Assembly: GCA_035457705.1 (NCBI GenBank)
Contig: DATIBD010000064.1
Span: 164,383 to 228,382 of the forward strand
Length of the DNA: 64,000 nucleotides
Origin: DASPGQ01 sp035457705
GTDB taxonomy: Bacteria; Acidobacteriota; Vicinamibacteria; Marinacidobacterales; SMYC01
Reading direction: 5' to 3'
This document shows, piece by piece, positions 55,030 through 63,856 of the stretch (its first letter is position 1; every line of letters begins with the position of its first letter). The translations under genes were made by a program, and so were the position numbers. Under the pieces are notes generated by a model. That model was not told where the DNA came from. It saw nothing but the letters and a program-made list of their open reading frames with translations, and made no database searches.

Positions 55030-56724
55030 CTAGCCCTCGGCTCTGGAGACCTCGGCGGCCGGCCCGCGCGCCCGCCGCTCGCGCGCGAGGGCGGCAGTGG
55101 TTTCGAGCATCACCCACACGGTCGCAAAAATGATGCATCCGTCGATGACGACGAGGAGGTAGTTCTCCGACTCGAAGAGTCCCCACAGCTGATAGACGGC
55201 CGACAGAAACGCCATGCTGGTAACGAACATCATCGGCGTCAACGTGTACCGAGACGGCCTTCCCAGTTTGACCAGAATGACGCTCACGACCAATAGGGTG
55301 AGCCCGGCCAGGATTTGGTTGGTCGTTCCGAAGAGCGGCCAGAGAATCATGCCCCCCGACCCCTCGGCACCGCCGGCTCCAAACGCGAGCACGAGGCAGC
55401 TTCCCACGGCGACGACGGTCGCCACGTAACCGTTGCGCAGCGGCGCGATGCGGTAGATCACGCCCCACTCCTGCACGATGTAGCGCTGCAGGCGCACGCC
55501 GGCATCCATCGTCGTACCTGCGAACAGGACGGCCATTACCGTGAGGAGAGTGGCCGCGAACTCGCTCGACAACGAGGTTCCCGAGCTCACGATACGAGCC
55601 CCACCGGTGACGAACGCCTGGATCCCTCCCCCACCGAAGGTATGGTAGACCCCCTCCCATTCGGCTCGGGATTGAAAACCAGCCGTCGCGGCAATGATGG
55701 CCATCAGGGCCAGCGCACCCTCGCCCAAGGATCCCAGGTATCCGACGAATCGCGCATCGGTCTCTTTGTTCAGCTGTTTCGACGTCGTGCCCGATCCGAC
55801 CAAGCCATGGAAACCAGACACCGCCCCACAGGCAATCGTCACGAAGAGGAGGGGTGCCAGCGGCGGTGTGTTCGCGGGAACATTGAAGTTCAACGCTGGA
55901 GCGACGATCTCAGGCTGCGCCAGCGCCACTGCGACGTACAGCAATCCCAGACCGATGAAGAGTTGAATTCCATTGATGTAGTCTCGGGGCTGGAGCAGCA
56001 GCCAGACGGGAAGGAGCGAAGCGATGGCGGCGTAGCCGAAGAGGATCAACACCCACTGGGCGCTCGGGCCCAGTCCCCAGAAATCGGCTGGCAGCGTGAC
56101 CGGCACCCGTTCCCCGACGTAGATGACGGCGTAGAGGATTACCGTACCGACCAGAGTGGGCCAGAAGATCCCGACGTGCAGCCGGTAGAGCAGCACTCCG
56201 ATGAACAACGCAACCACCACGGCGCTCCAGGCGGGTATGACGCTCGCGGGCGTCGCAAGAAGCGCGTCGGAGATCGCGACGGCGAAGACCGCATTCACCA
56301 TCAAGAGCAGGAGGAAAATCACGATCATGAACAGATTGCGCGCGCGCTGCCCGACCACGTCTCCCGTCAGCGCGCCAATCGACTTGGCCCCGTTTCGCAC
56401 GCTCGCCCAGATGGCGCCAAAATCGTGGACTCCGGCGAAGAAGACGGTGCCGACGACCACCCATATGAACGCCGGCAGCCAACCCCAGATCACCGCGATG
56501 CCGGGCCCGATGATGGGGGCCGCGCCGGCGACCGCAGTGAAGTGATGCCCCCACAGGACGATCCGATGCGTGGGAACGTAATCAGCGCCATCGCTCATCG
56601 TATGCGACGGAGTCTCGAATGTCGGGTCGAGCTGATAGATCCGCTCGGCGATGAACTTCGAATAGAACCGATAGCCGGCGAACATGCAGATGAGGCCCGC
56701 TGCGGCAATCGCCACGGCGCTCAT
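55030..56724 (-). CDS. cstA: Carbon starvation protein A-like transporter (CstA/BtsT family)
   Basis: 564 residues with about 15 membrane segments. The CstA block at about 40-100 is ADYVPTHRIVLWGHHFTAVAGAAPIIGPGIAVIWGWLPAFIWVVVGTVFFAGVHDFGAIWASVRN. FHGLVGSGTTSKQLNKETDARFVGYLGSLGEGALALMA is typical of the second core. Family members import pyruvate or peptides during carbon limitation. This is the shorter form (E. coli CstA about 700 residues), similar to many Acidobacteria. A TATATA-containing palindrome (56853-56864) about 130 bases upstream may hold its -10. It faces the Lhr/VapC region convergently. Confidence 0.92.
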   Translation of the reverse strand: MSAVAIAAAGLICMFAGYRFYSKFIAERIYQLDPTFETPSHTMSDGADYVPTHRIVLWGHHFTAVAGAAPIIGPGIAVIWGWLPAFIWVVVGTVFFAGVHDFGAIWASVRNGAKSIGALTGDVVGQRARNLFMIVIFLLLLMVNAVFAVAISDALLATPASVIPAWSAVVVALFIGVLLYRLHVGIFWPTLVGTVILYAVIYVGERVPVTLPADFWGLGPSAQWVLILFGYAAIASLLPVWLLLQPRDYINGIQLFIGLGLLYVAVALAQPEIVAPALNFNVPANTPPLAPLLFVTIACGAVSGFHGLVGSGTTSKQLNKETDARFVGYLGSLGEGALALMAIIAATAGFQSRAEWEGVYHTFGGGGIQAFVTGGARIVSSGTSLSSEFAATLLTVMAVLFAGTTMDAGVRLQRYIVQEWGVIYRIAPLRNGYVATVVAVGSCLVLAFGAGGAEGSGGMILWPLFGTTNQILAGLTLLVVSVILVKLGRPSRYTLTPMMFVTSMAFLSAVYQLWGLFESENYLLVVIDGCIIFATVWVMLETTAALARERRARGPAAEVSRAEG

Positions 56725-56852
56725 GGGTGCGGCCTCGTCGCAGCGCGTGTCGCCTCCACGCTATCGGTGCCAAAGAATTCGGTAGCCCTGGATTCGTCCA
56801 TTAATCTCACTCTCGGGAGTCGCGATCGATAGCTCCCCCCCGGGGTCGAGGT

Positions 56853-56864
56853 GACTATATAGTC
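56853..56864. promoter_or_regulatory. 12-bp perfect palindrome upstream of cstA
   Basis: GACTATATAGTC, a TATATA core inside a perfect palindrome, lies 129-140 bases before the cstA ATG within a 287-base intergenic region. It could be an operator or the -10 region; no good -35 partner is seen. Confidence 0.35.
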
Positions 56865-57011
56865 CGACGGCCATGGGTTGCTAGCTGATTCGTCTCCAAC
56901 GCTTTTCAGGGAACTCTGATGGCAGGTTGCGAACGATGCCCGGAGGCCCGCTATCGTCGGTGTCACCTTGGCAGGCGTCGTTGCGAGGGCCTCGACCGGG
57001 ATTCCTCGACG

Positions 57012-59372
57012 CTACTGAGGCTCTTGCACCCGGATCCTCGGAGCCGACCTCAACGAGGCCGGTTTCCCTTTCCCCTGGTCGTGCGGTACGACGACCTGCG
57101 TCATCCGACTCGAGGTCGTTCCCGCTTCGTCCTGGCAGGTCACCCCGATCGTGTACACGCGCGCCGCGCCTTGGCCGGATCGCTCCGCTCGAAGGCTCAG
57201 GTGCAGGCTACCCGGCTCGTACATCCAATCGACCGGCGTGTTGCCGTCGCCGGGACCGTTCGGGTCTTCGTTGCTCGACACCCGATCGATCCAGCACGCC
57301 AAGGCCGGGCTCGCCGTGCAGTTGTCGAAGCCGTTCACGATCAAGCTGACCTCGTGCATCTTGTGGTTGGGAGGCCAGAGGATCGATGGCGACGCGACGA
57401 CCTCGAATTCCGGTGGGGTATCGTCGATCACGGTCACGTCCGCAGAGCAGGAATGAGAGGCGTTGCCGTCGTACGCGGTCAGCGTCACCGAAGTCAATCC
57501 CACCCCATAAGGACCGGGCGGCGATTGTACGAGGCTTATCGGATCGCCGTCGGGATCGTACGAGCCACCGTCGACGTTAGCATAGGACTCGCAGCTCGCG
57601 TCAGCGAATACGGTCATGTTTTGGCACACCGCGACCGGCGGCTGGTTCGAGCTCACCGAGAGAAAGATGTCCGACGAACACTGGTTTCCCGCTCCGTCGG
57701 TGACTTCCACTCTCCCGCTCCCATCGACGCTAGGATCCGTGAGGTCTACAGCGAAGAGCACGACGGGATCGCCGGGAGCAAAGGGTGCGGTCGTTAGAGT
57801 CAGGTTCGTGGCGCCTGGCACGAGCGACACGGAAAAGACTCCGGTGTCCACGTCGATGAACCCGTTGGCGTTGAGATCTTCGCCCACGTCCAAGATTCCG
57901 TTGCCGTTCCCGTCCTCGGAAGGCCGATCGTCCTGTGCCGTGGCCCTCGCTCTTGGGGGGTCTCCATCGTATTCCACGGTGCAGAGGGGAGAGTTCTCGT
58001 CCCCGATCGGGTTGATCCACTCGAATTGGGCACCGCCGGCGTAGAGGTAAGAGTCCTTTTCGTCATAACCTTCGACGGTGATTCCGTGTGGAGCGCTCGA
58101 CGACGTCGAATGCGTGCCCGAGTCGAGAGGCTGCACGGTGGCAGAAAAGCCGCTGCTGCCGATGGGACTGAAGTCCGACGCTGGGATCGCCACTCCGTCG
58201 AGCAGCAGACTGCCCACGTCGGAGTCATGGGCGATGATCGAAACGTAGTTCCGCAGGAACTGGTCCGCTCCCACCGTGGAGAACGTGTATTGGGGAAGGA
58301 ACTGCGCGCTGGGAATCACGTTGCCCATCGAGGGATCCCCCGGCAGGCGGAAGCCCGAGCCGGTCATGTATTGACCGACGAAGATGGGCTTGTCGGCTGC
58401 GAACAAGTGATCGCCGGGGATGGGTCCGATCTCGACGAACTGTCCACGGTGGATCGTGCCGAGGGACGCGCCATCGAGCACGATGTGCGTCTCATCGACG
58501 GATGCCACGACCCGATATACGCTGCCGTTGGGGCGATTGGGAAGATTGGCAACCGCGGCTTCCCGGCCCCACGTCCTCACCGGATGAGCCACCTCGAAGA
58601 GGTGATCACAGAAACTCGTGCTCGTCGGGACCTCAGAGCACACGTTGCCGTTGGTAACTCCCACGGGGCGATCGGCGGTAACGATCGTCCCGGTCAAGGA
58701 AGTGGTTCTGCTCGTCGATTCTGTCCTTCCAAAATATCCTTCACCCCGATCGAGGAAGACGTCGAAGGGAACGCCAGCCGGACGACCAACCAGATCGATG
58801 GCCGGCGTAATGGTGACCGTCGTTCCATCGTACGCCGCGACGACGATGAACTCGGCGTCGAAGAATCCGCGATTGTAATCGAGCACGATGTACTCGGTGT
58901 TCAGGACATCGACGGGCAAGCCGAGTGCGGCATCGCTGCTGAAATCCCGGCGATTGATCATGTAGGCGACGAACTCATCGTCGGCGAAAGCTCGGACGGC
59001 GTTGTTGGCGGCGGCGTCGGCCGTCCAGCTCGATGACGCTTCCTGGGGCAACGCGACCATCGTGACGGAACCGGGATTGACCGGGACGCTCTCAATGAAC
59101 GTGGGAAAATTCACCGGGTAAGTCACGGTGACAGTGGTCGCAACGTCGGCCGTGATATGAAGCTCGATCTGAGCATCATGATCCAGGTTGGGCAAGAATG
59201 CCATGATGAAGTCGCTTCCCTTGTTGTCCATCGGCGTGGCGAATAGCGGGGTTCGCGACAGAGATAACGCGACGAGGACGGCGCAGCTGAACACGAGCCG
59301 CTTTGCCAGACGACTTCGGCGCGCTGTGGAGGAACGAACTGCCTTTGCTCTCGACCCTTGGTGTTGAATCAT
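57012..59372 (-). CDS. Large secreted protein with an IgGFc-binding-like N-terminal domain and Ig-like/cadherin-like modules
   Basis: 786 residues from the ATG at 59372; the open frame extends to 59807 but would overlap the plus-strand Rho-N gene. The signal peptide is LAKRLVFSCAVLVALSLSRTPLFA. Residues about 45-440 match the IgGFc-binding N-terminal fold: DFIMAFLPN, VTVTYPVNFPTFIESVPVNPGSV, FADDEFVAYMINRR, NTEYIVLDYNRGFFDAEFIVVAAYDGTTVTI, FEVAHPVRTWGREAAVANLPNR and GQYMTGSGFRLPGDPSM. Then a DGNGNGILDVGEDLNANGFID calcium-type loop, Ig-like strands, and two HYR/cadherin-like repeats (PPVAVCQNMTVFADASCESY and PPEFEVVASPSILWPPNHKM). It is probably a surface or matrix adhesin. No enzyme motif was seen. 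Confidence 0.8.
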   Translation of the reverse strand: MIQHQGSRAKAVRSSTARRSRLAKRLVFSCAVLVALSLSRTPLFATPMDNKGSDFIMAFLPNLDHDAQIELHITADVATTVTVTYPVNFPTFIESVPVNPGSVTMVALPQEASSSWTADAAANNAVRAFADDEFVAYMINRRDFSSDAALGLPVDVLNTEYIVLDYNRGFFDAEFIVVAAYDGTTVTITPAIDLVGRPAGVPFDVFLDRGEGYFGRTESTSRTTSLTGTIVTADRPVGVTNGNVCSEVPTSTSFCDHLFEVAHPVRTWGREAAVANLPNRPNGSVYRVVASVDETHIVLDGASLGTIHRGQFVEIGPIPGDHLFAADKPIFVGQYMTGSGFRLPGDPSMGNVIPSAQFLPQYTFSTVGADQFLRNYVSIIAHDSDVGSLLLDGVAIPASDFSPIGSSGFSATVQPLDSGTHSTSSSAPHGITVEGYDEKDSYLYAGGAQFEWINPIGDENSPLCTVEYDGDPPRARATAQDDRPSEDGNGNGILDVGEDLNANGFIDVDTGVFSVSLVPGATNLTLTTAPFAPGDPVVLFAVDLTDPSVDGSGRVEVTDGAGNQCSSDIFLSVSSNQPPVAVCQNMTVFADASCESYANVDGGSYDPDGDPISLVQSPPGPYGVGLTSVTLTAYDGNASHSCSADVTVIDDTPPEFEVVASPSILWPPNHKMHEVSLIVNGFDNCTASPALACWIDRVSSNEDPNGPGDGNTPVDWMYEPGSLHLSLRAERSGQGAARVYTIGVTCQDEAGTTSSRMTQVVVPHDQGKGKPASLRSAPRIRVQEPQ

Positions 59373-59603
59373 GGTGATACAACCAATATGGGAACTAGAC
59401 GGGCCGCGGAGAATGAGGAAGATCACAACACTCGAAGACGTTCTCATAGTGTGGGGCCGATCCCCCCGCCTGTCGCAGAAACGCTCAATACGCTGAACAT
59501 CGCGCCGGCACTGGGTGATTTCCCCTCCGACGACAGCAGGCTGCGGGGTGTAGTAAATTAACCGCGGATGTCGGAGTCGAATGAGATCGCGGAGTAGAAA
59601 GAA

Positions 59604-59927
59604 ATGGAACACTCCTACGAAGAGCTCAAGTCGAAGACAGTGGCGCAGCTTCGAGAGATCGCGGATGGTATGGACAACGAGGCGTTGCGAGGCAACAAGA
59701 CGATGCACAAAGACCAGCTCGTTCTGGCGCTTTGCAGCGCTCTCGGAATCGATGCTCACGCGCATCACGCGGTCGTGGGAATCGACAAGACCAAGATCAA
59801 GGCACAAATCCGCGCTATGAAAGCGAAGCGGGCGGCGGCGATCCAGTCAAAAGACGCTTCCGCGCTCAAGCGAGTTCGCCACAACGTCAAACGCCTCAAG
59901 CAAAAGATCAAACGAGCCACCGCCTGA
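59604..59927 (+). CDS. Small Rho N-terminal-domain protein with a basic coiled-coil tail
   Basis: 107 residues. The first half (YEELKSKTVAQLREIADGMDNEALRGNKTMHKDQLVLALCSALGID) fits the Rho_N SAP-like helix-extended loop-helix fold that binds RNA or DNA. The second half (KTKIKAQIRAMKAKRAAAIQSKDASALKRVRHNVKRLKQKIKRA) is a very basic helix or coiled coil. Similar small proteins occur widely next to unrelated genes and probably bind nucleic acids. The SD-like GAAAGAA before the ATG supports the start. About 110 bases of non-coding DNA separate it from the end of the tag gene. Confidence 0.8.
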   Translation: MEHSYEELKSKTVAQLREIADGMDNEALRGNKTMHKDQLVLALCSALGIDAHAHHAVVGIDKTKIKAQIRAMKAKRAAAIQSKDASALKRVRHNVKRLKQKIKRATA

Positions 59928-60042
59928 AAGTCGATGAAGTGACGCTGCAGGTGGGCTATTTCGAAGGCGCGACTCCGGGAGCTCTTCTGCGCCGTCGACT
60001 CGGCCTCGGGATCAAGGAGATCCGAAGAGTTTCAGTACCAGC

Positions 60043-60630
60043 CTAGCGCAAGCGGGCGCAGGGCGTGTGGCGGAAACAGCTCACCACGTGGTCGTTTACC
60101 AGGCCAGTGGCCTGCATGTGGGCATAGATGATGGTGCTGCCAACGAACTTGAATCCACGCGCTTTCAAGTCTCGGCTGAGCACGTCGGATTCCTTCGTTT
60201 TCGCCGGAATGTCCTTCATCGTGCGTCGGCGGTTGACCTTGGGTTTTCCGCCGACGAAGCGCCACACGTAGGTATCGAAGCTCCCGAACTCTTTTTGAAC
60301 TTCGAGGAAAGCACGCGCGTTTTGAACGGCGCCCCGAATCTTCAGACGGTTGCGCACGATGCCCGCGTTCTGGAGAAGAGCCGAGATTCGGTCTCCGCCG
60401 AACCGAGCGACCTTGCGAGGATCAAATCCCGCGAACGCCTTGCGATAGGCCTCTCTCTTGTTGAGGATCGTGGCCCACGAGAGTCCCGCCTGGGCACCTT
60501 CGAGCACGAGAAACTCGAAATGTCGGCGGTCGTCGTGCACCGGAACGCCCCATTCCCGGTCATGGTAGTCGATGTAGGCCTCGTTCCCCTTTTCGGCCCA
60601 GGCACATCGCTTGCGCTCGACCTTCATCAT
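60043..60630 (-). CDS. tag: DNA-3-methyladenine glycosylase I
   Basis: 195 residues from the ATG at 60630, which overlaps the egtB stop (ATGA). The hallmark is RCAWAEKGNEAYIDYHDREWGVPVHDDRRHFEFLVLEGAQAGLSWATILNKREAYRKAFAGFDP, followed by ARFGGDRISALLQNAGIVRNRLKIRGAVQNARAFLEVQKEFGSFDTYVW and the zinc-ligand tail VNDHVVSCFRH. Tag removes 3-methyladenine from alkylated DNA as the first step of base-excision repair. The Cys just after the start, the YHD His and the tail His/Cys fit the Zn site. It is the last gene of a leu-egtB-tag operon. Confidence 0.94.
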   Translation of the reverse strand: MMKVERKRCAWAEKGNEAYIDYHDREWGVPVHDDRRHFEFLVLEGAQAGLSWATILNKREAYRKAFAGFDPRKVARFGGDRISALLQNAGIVRNRLKIRGAVQNARAFLEVQKEFGSFDTYVWRFVGGKPKVNRRRTMKDIPAKTKESDVLSRDLKARGFKFVGSTIIYAHMQATGLVNDHVVSCFRHTPCARLR

Positions 60631-61889
60631 TCGGCGTCGCGCGCGAGCCGGATTCCCAAGAACTGCCAGCGGGAGGCCGGGTAAAAGAAGTTTCGATAAG
60701 TGGGCCTGATGTGTTTGGCGGAGGTGGCGAAAGAGCCTCCGCGCAACACCATCTGATTGCACATGAACTTGCCGTTGTATTCTCCGAGAGCTCCGACCGC
60801 CGGGCGGTAGCCGTGGTAAGGGAGATAAGCGCTCTGCGTCCACTCCCACACGTCTCCGTACATTTGTGTGGGACCGCTTCCGTTCTGGCTCCGTGGCGGG
60901 CCAGCGGGCCGATAAGAGCCGTTCTGCGAAAGATTGCCCTCGATCGGCAGAGACGAAGCGGCAACCTCCCACTCTGCCTCGGTCGGTAGCCGCACCCCGC
61001 TCCAACGGGCAAAGGCGTCGGCCTCGTAATAGCTGACATGGCACAGCGGGGCATTCGGGTCGACGGGTCGCAGTCCGTAGAGACTCATTTGCCACCAGGT
61101 GCCCGAGCGACGCTCCCAGTACATTGGCGCCTGCCAGCGCTCGTTCTGCACGACGGCCCATCCGTCGCTCAGCCAGAGCTCGGGCCGCTGGTATCCTCCG
61201 CTGGACATGAACTCCATGTACTCGCCGGCCGTCACGAGACGAGACGCCAGCTCGAAGGCATGTACGAACTGCCGGTGGCGCGGGTACTCGTTATCGAACG
61301 CGAAGCCTTCACCCTCGTGGCCAATCCAGTAAATGCCCTCGGGATACGCGTGCCACCGCATCGGCTCGGCCGCCGCCACTGGCGGGGGCTCGTCCTCGGC
61401 GTAGCGGGGTTTCAGCGGGTTCGACGCATAGACATGGAGGATGTCGGTCATGATCAGTTCCTGGTGCTGCTGCTCGTGGTGAAGTCCCACGGTCAAGATG
61501 CCCGCCTTTCGCTCGAGCTCCTCCGTCGATGCCGTGTCCAGGAAACGGCGCACACTGGCATCGACCGCGTGACGGTAATCGACGACCTCGTCGAGAGATG
61601 GCCTGGTGATGAGACCACGCCGAAGTCGAGGGTGCTGAGCTCCTACCGCGTTGTAGTAAGAGTTGAAGAGAACCCTGTACTCCTCACGAACGATCCGGTG
61701 CCCCGAGAAACCGTCGAGCAAGAAAGTCTCGAAAAACCAGGTCGTATGACCGAGATGCCACTTGGTTGGACTTGCGTCGGGCATCGATTGAATTTGCGCG
61801 TCCTCCGAACGGATGGGGGCGGCGAGGGCCTCCGTCTCCGAGCGAACCTCCACATACTGGTCCCATGAAGCAACGTCGTGATTGGACAT
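60627..61889 (-). CDS. egtB: Ergothioneine biosynthesis iron-dependent sulfoxide synthase EgtB
   Basis: 420 residues. The N-terminal DinB-like domain has WHLGHTTWFFETFLL (His48) and the iron-ligand helix GLHHEQQHQELIMTDI (His138, His142). The C-terminal FGE-like domain includes GHEGEGFAFDNEYPRHRQFV, PVCHVSYYEADAFARWSGVRLPTEAEWEVAAS, QMYGDVWEWTQSAYLPYHGYRPAVGALGEYNGKFM and VLRGGSFATSAKHIRPTYRNFFYPASRWQFLGIRLARD. EgtB couples Nalpha-trimethylhistidine (hercynine) with a thiol in ergothioneine synthesis. egtD is not in the window. It starts 4 bases after leuD and overlaps tag, so it sits inside the leucine operon. Confidence 0.94.
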   Translation of the reverse strand: MSNHDVASWDQYVEVRSETEALAAPIRSEDAQIQSMPDASPTKWHLGHTTWFFETFLLDGFSGHRIVREEYRVLFNSYYNAVGAQHPRLRRGLITRPSLDEVVDYRHAVDASVRRFLDTASTEELERKAGILTVGLHHEQQHQELIMTDILHVYASNPLKPRYAEDEPPPVAAAEPMRWHAYPEGIYWIGHEGEGFAFDNEYPRHRQFVHAFELASRLVTAGEYMEFMSSGGYQRPELWLSDGWAVVQNERWQAPMYWERRSGTWWQMSLYGLRPVDPNAPLCHVSYYEADAFARWSGVRLPTEAEWEVAASSLPIEGNLSQNGSYRPAGPPRSQNGSGPTQMYGDVWEWTQSAYLPYHGYRPAVGALGEYNGKFMCNQMVLRGGSFATSAKHIRPTYRNFFYPASRWQFLGIRLARDAE

Positions 61890-61893
61890 TGCG

Positions 61894-62463
61894 TCAGCTT
61901 ATCTTAAGCGGGGGTCCAGACTCGAATGCCGAAACGGCGCTTTCGTGAGCGAGCAGAAAATCGAGCTGATCGATCCCCTGAAGGAGGCAATGACGGGCGA
62001 AACCATCGAGCGCAAAGCTGACCGAGCGCCCCCCGGGGAGTGTCAGCTTCTGGCTATCGAGATCGATTCCGAGTGTCCAACCCGGATTGTCGAGCAGGCT
62101 CCGGTGCGTTTCCGCGTCCACCTCCACAGGCAAGAGACCGTTCTTGACGGCGTTGCCCTTGAAGATGTCGGCGATCGAGACGCTCACCACTGCCCTGAAG
62201 CCGAAACCGATGAGCGCCCACGGAGCGTGCTCACGCGAGGATCCGCAGCCGAAATTCTCCCCCGGGACGAGAATCTGCGCTCCTCGGGAGTCGTCGCGAT
62301 TCAGAACGAAATCGGGATCCTCTCGCCAGTCGGCGAAAAGCTTCTCCCCCAGTCCCTCCTTCGTCGTCACCGTGAGAAACCGCGCGGGAATGATCTGGTC
62401 GGTATCGATGTTGTCGATCGGGAGAACGACCGTTTGGGACTCGAGGGTGCGAAATGGCTCCAT
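61894..62463 (-). CDS. leuD: 3-isopropylmalate dehydratase small subunit
   Basis: 189 residues from ATG 62463, placed 2 bases after the leuC stop. Sequence landmarks are VVLPIDNIDTDQIIPARFL, GAQILVPGENFGCGSSREHAPWALIGFGFRAVVSVSIADIF and KNGLLPVEVDAETHRSLLDNPG. With LeuC it isomerises 2-isopropylmalate to 3-isopropylmalate in leucine synthesis. A longer frame to 63057 is a run-through of leuC and not a real start. Confidence 0.95.
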   Translation of the reverse strand: MEPFRTLESQTVVLPIDNIDTDQIIPARFLTVTTKEGLGEKLFADWREDPDFVLNRDDSRGAQILVPGENFGCGSSREHAPWALIGFGFRAVVSVSIADIFKGNAVKNGLLPVEVDAETHRSLLDNPGWTLGIDLDSQKLTLPGGRSVSFALDGFARHCLLQGIDQLDFLLAHESAVSAFESGPPLKIS

Positions 62464-62465
62464 TC

Positions 62466-63848
62466 TCAATCCATCAGGGGCCGGGGGTCGGCGATGGCCC
62501 CGCTGACCGCGGTTGCCGCCGCCGTCAAGGGGCTCGCCAGGATCGTCCGACCGCCCTTTCCCTGGCGCCCTTCGAAATTGCGGTTGCTGGTGCTCACGGC
62601 AATTTGTCCCGGCGCGAGCTCGTCGCCGTTCATCGCGATGCACATCGAGCAGCCTGGCTCCCGCCATTCCGCGCCCGCCTCGATGAAGATCTTGTCCAGC
62701 CCCTCGTCGACGGCTCGGCGCTTGACTTCCTGGGAGCCCGGAACTACCAGCGCCCGTACACCGGCGGCGACTTTTCTGCCCTTCATCACCGAGGCCGCCA
62801 TCCGGAGATCGCTGAGGCGGGCGTTGGTGCAGCTCCCGATGAAAACGACGTCGACGGGCTTTCCCACGAGTCGCTCGCCCGCTGAAAGCCCCATATACCG
62901 CAGTGACTTGTCGACAGCATCTCGGGGAATGGGCTCGCTCAGACCGATCGTCATGCCTGGGTTGGTGCCATAGGTGATCATCGGCTCGAGTGCGGAGGCA
63001 TCGAGCACCACGCCCTTGTCGTAGATTGCGCCCTCGTCGGTGGAAAGACTCCGCCAATCGACGAGCGCCCGTTCCCAGGCTTCACCCTTGGGCACGCGAG
63101 GGCGGCCCGCGAGATACTGGAATGTCGTATCGTCCGGCGCGATGATCCCGGCCCGCGCACCCGCCTCGATGGACATATTGCACACCGTCATGCGGGCCTC
63201 CATCGACAAGGCCTGGATGGCACTCCCGGTGTACTCGATGACATGGCCGAGTCCGCCGTCGACACCAACGACGCGGATCACGCCGAGAATCAAATCCTTC
63301 GCGGTGACGCCCGGCCCGAGTGTCCCTTCGACCCGCACTTCGAAGGTCTTCGGCTTTTGCTGGAGCAAGCACTGGGTGGCGAGCACATGCCCCACTTCGG
63401 TCGTCCCTATCCCGAAGGCCCATGCCCCCAACGCCCCGTGTGTTGCCGTATGGCTGTCACCGCAGACAATGGTCATGCCCGGCTGCGTGAGCCCGAGCTC
63501 CGGTCCGATTACGTGGACGATGCCCTGGCGATCGTCGCCCAAGGGGTACAGCTCGATGCCGAACTCTTCGCAGTTTCGTCGAAGGGCCTCCACCTGCTCT
63601 CTCGTCTGCGCGTTCGCGTAGCGCGGCAGGTCATCGTCGAAGAGGGTGGGAATCGAATGATCCATGGTGGCGACGGTGCGCTCGGGCCTCCGAACGTCGA
63701 TGCGGCGACGCCTGAGCTCCTGAAAAGCTTGCGGGGAGGTCACCTCGTGGATCAGATGCAGGTCGATGTAAACGACGGCGGGATGATCGTGTGTCGCCGG
63801 AAGGACGACGTGGCGCCGCCACAGTTTTTCGAAGAGCGTGAAGGCCAG
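62466..63848 (-). CDS. leuC: 3-isopropylmalate dehydratase large subunit, apparently started from CTG
   Basis: 460 residues if started at CTG 63848. The N-terminus AFTLFEKLWRRHVVLPATHDHPAVVYIDLHLIHEVTSPQAF matches LeuC, including YIDLHLIHEVTSPQAF, so the GTG at 63743 would delete a conserved stretch. No ATG, GTG or TTG lies in frame before the leuA stop. TAGGAG sits 6 bases before the CTG. Iron-sulfur ligands are Cys in FIGSCTNARLSDLR and CSMCIAMNGD; catalytic IVCGDSHTATHGALG is present. It forms the [4Fe-4S] isomerase with LeuD. Confidence 0.93.
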   Translation of the reverse strand: MAFTLFEKLWRRHVVLPATHDHPAVVYIDLHLIHEVTSPQAFQELRRRRIDVRRPERTVATMDHSIPTLFDDDLPRYANAQTREQVEALRRNCEEFGIELYPLGDDRQGIVHVIGPELGLTQPGMTIVCGDSHTATHGALGAWAFGIGTTEVGHVLATQCLLQQKPKTFEVRVEGTLGPGVTAKDLILGVIRVVGVDGGLGHVIEYTGSAIQALSMEARMTVCNMSIEAGARAGIIAPDDTTFQYLAGRPRVPKGEAWERALVDWRSLSTDEGAIYDKGVVLDASALEPMITYGTNPGMTIGLSEPIPRDAVDKSLRYMGLSAGERLVGKPVDVVFIGSCTNARLSDLRMAASVMKGRKVAAGVRALVVPGSQEVKRRAVDEGLDKIFIEAGAEWREPGCSMCIAMNGDELAPGQIAVSTSNRNFEGRQGKGGRTILASPLTAAATAVSGAIADPRPLMD

Positions 63849-63856
63849 ATGCGCTC

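Noticed and set aside
55315..56832. 505-codon plus-strand frame opposite cstA
   Set aside because: Antisense to a clear membrane transporter; highly charged shadow composition.
59373..59807. N-terminal extension of the secreted IgGFc-like protein
   Set aside because: It would cover the plus-strand Rho-N gene and push the signal peptide to residue 165 or later; the ATG at 59372 gives a normal signal peptide.
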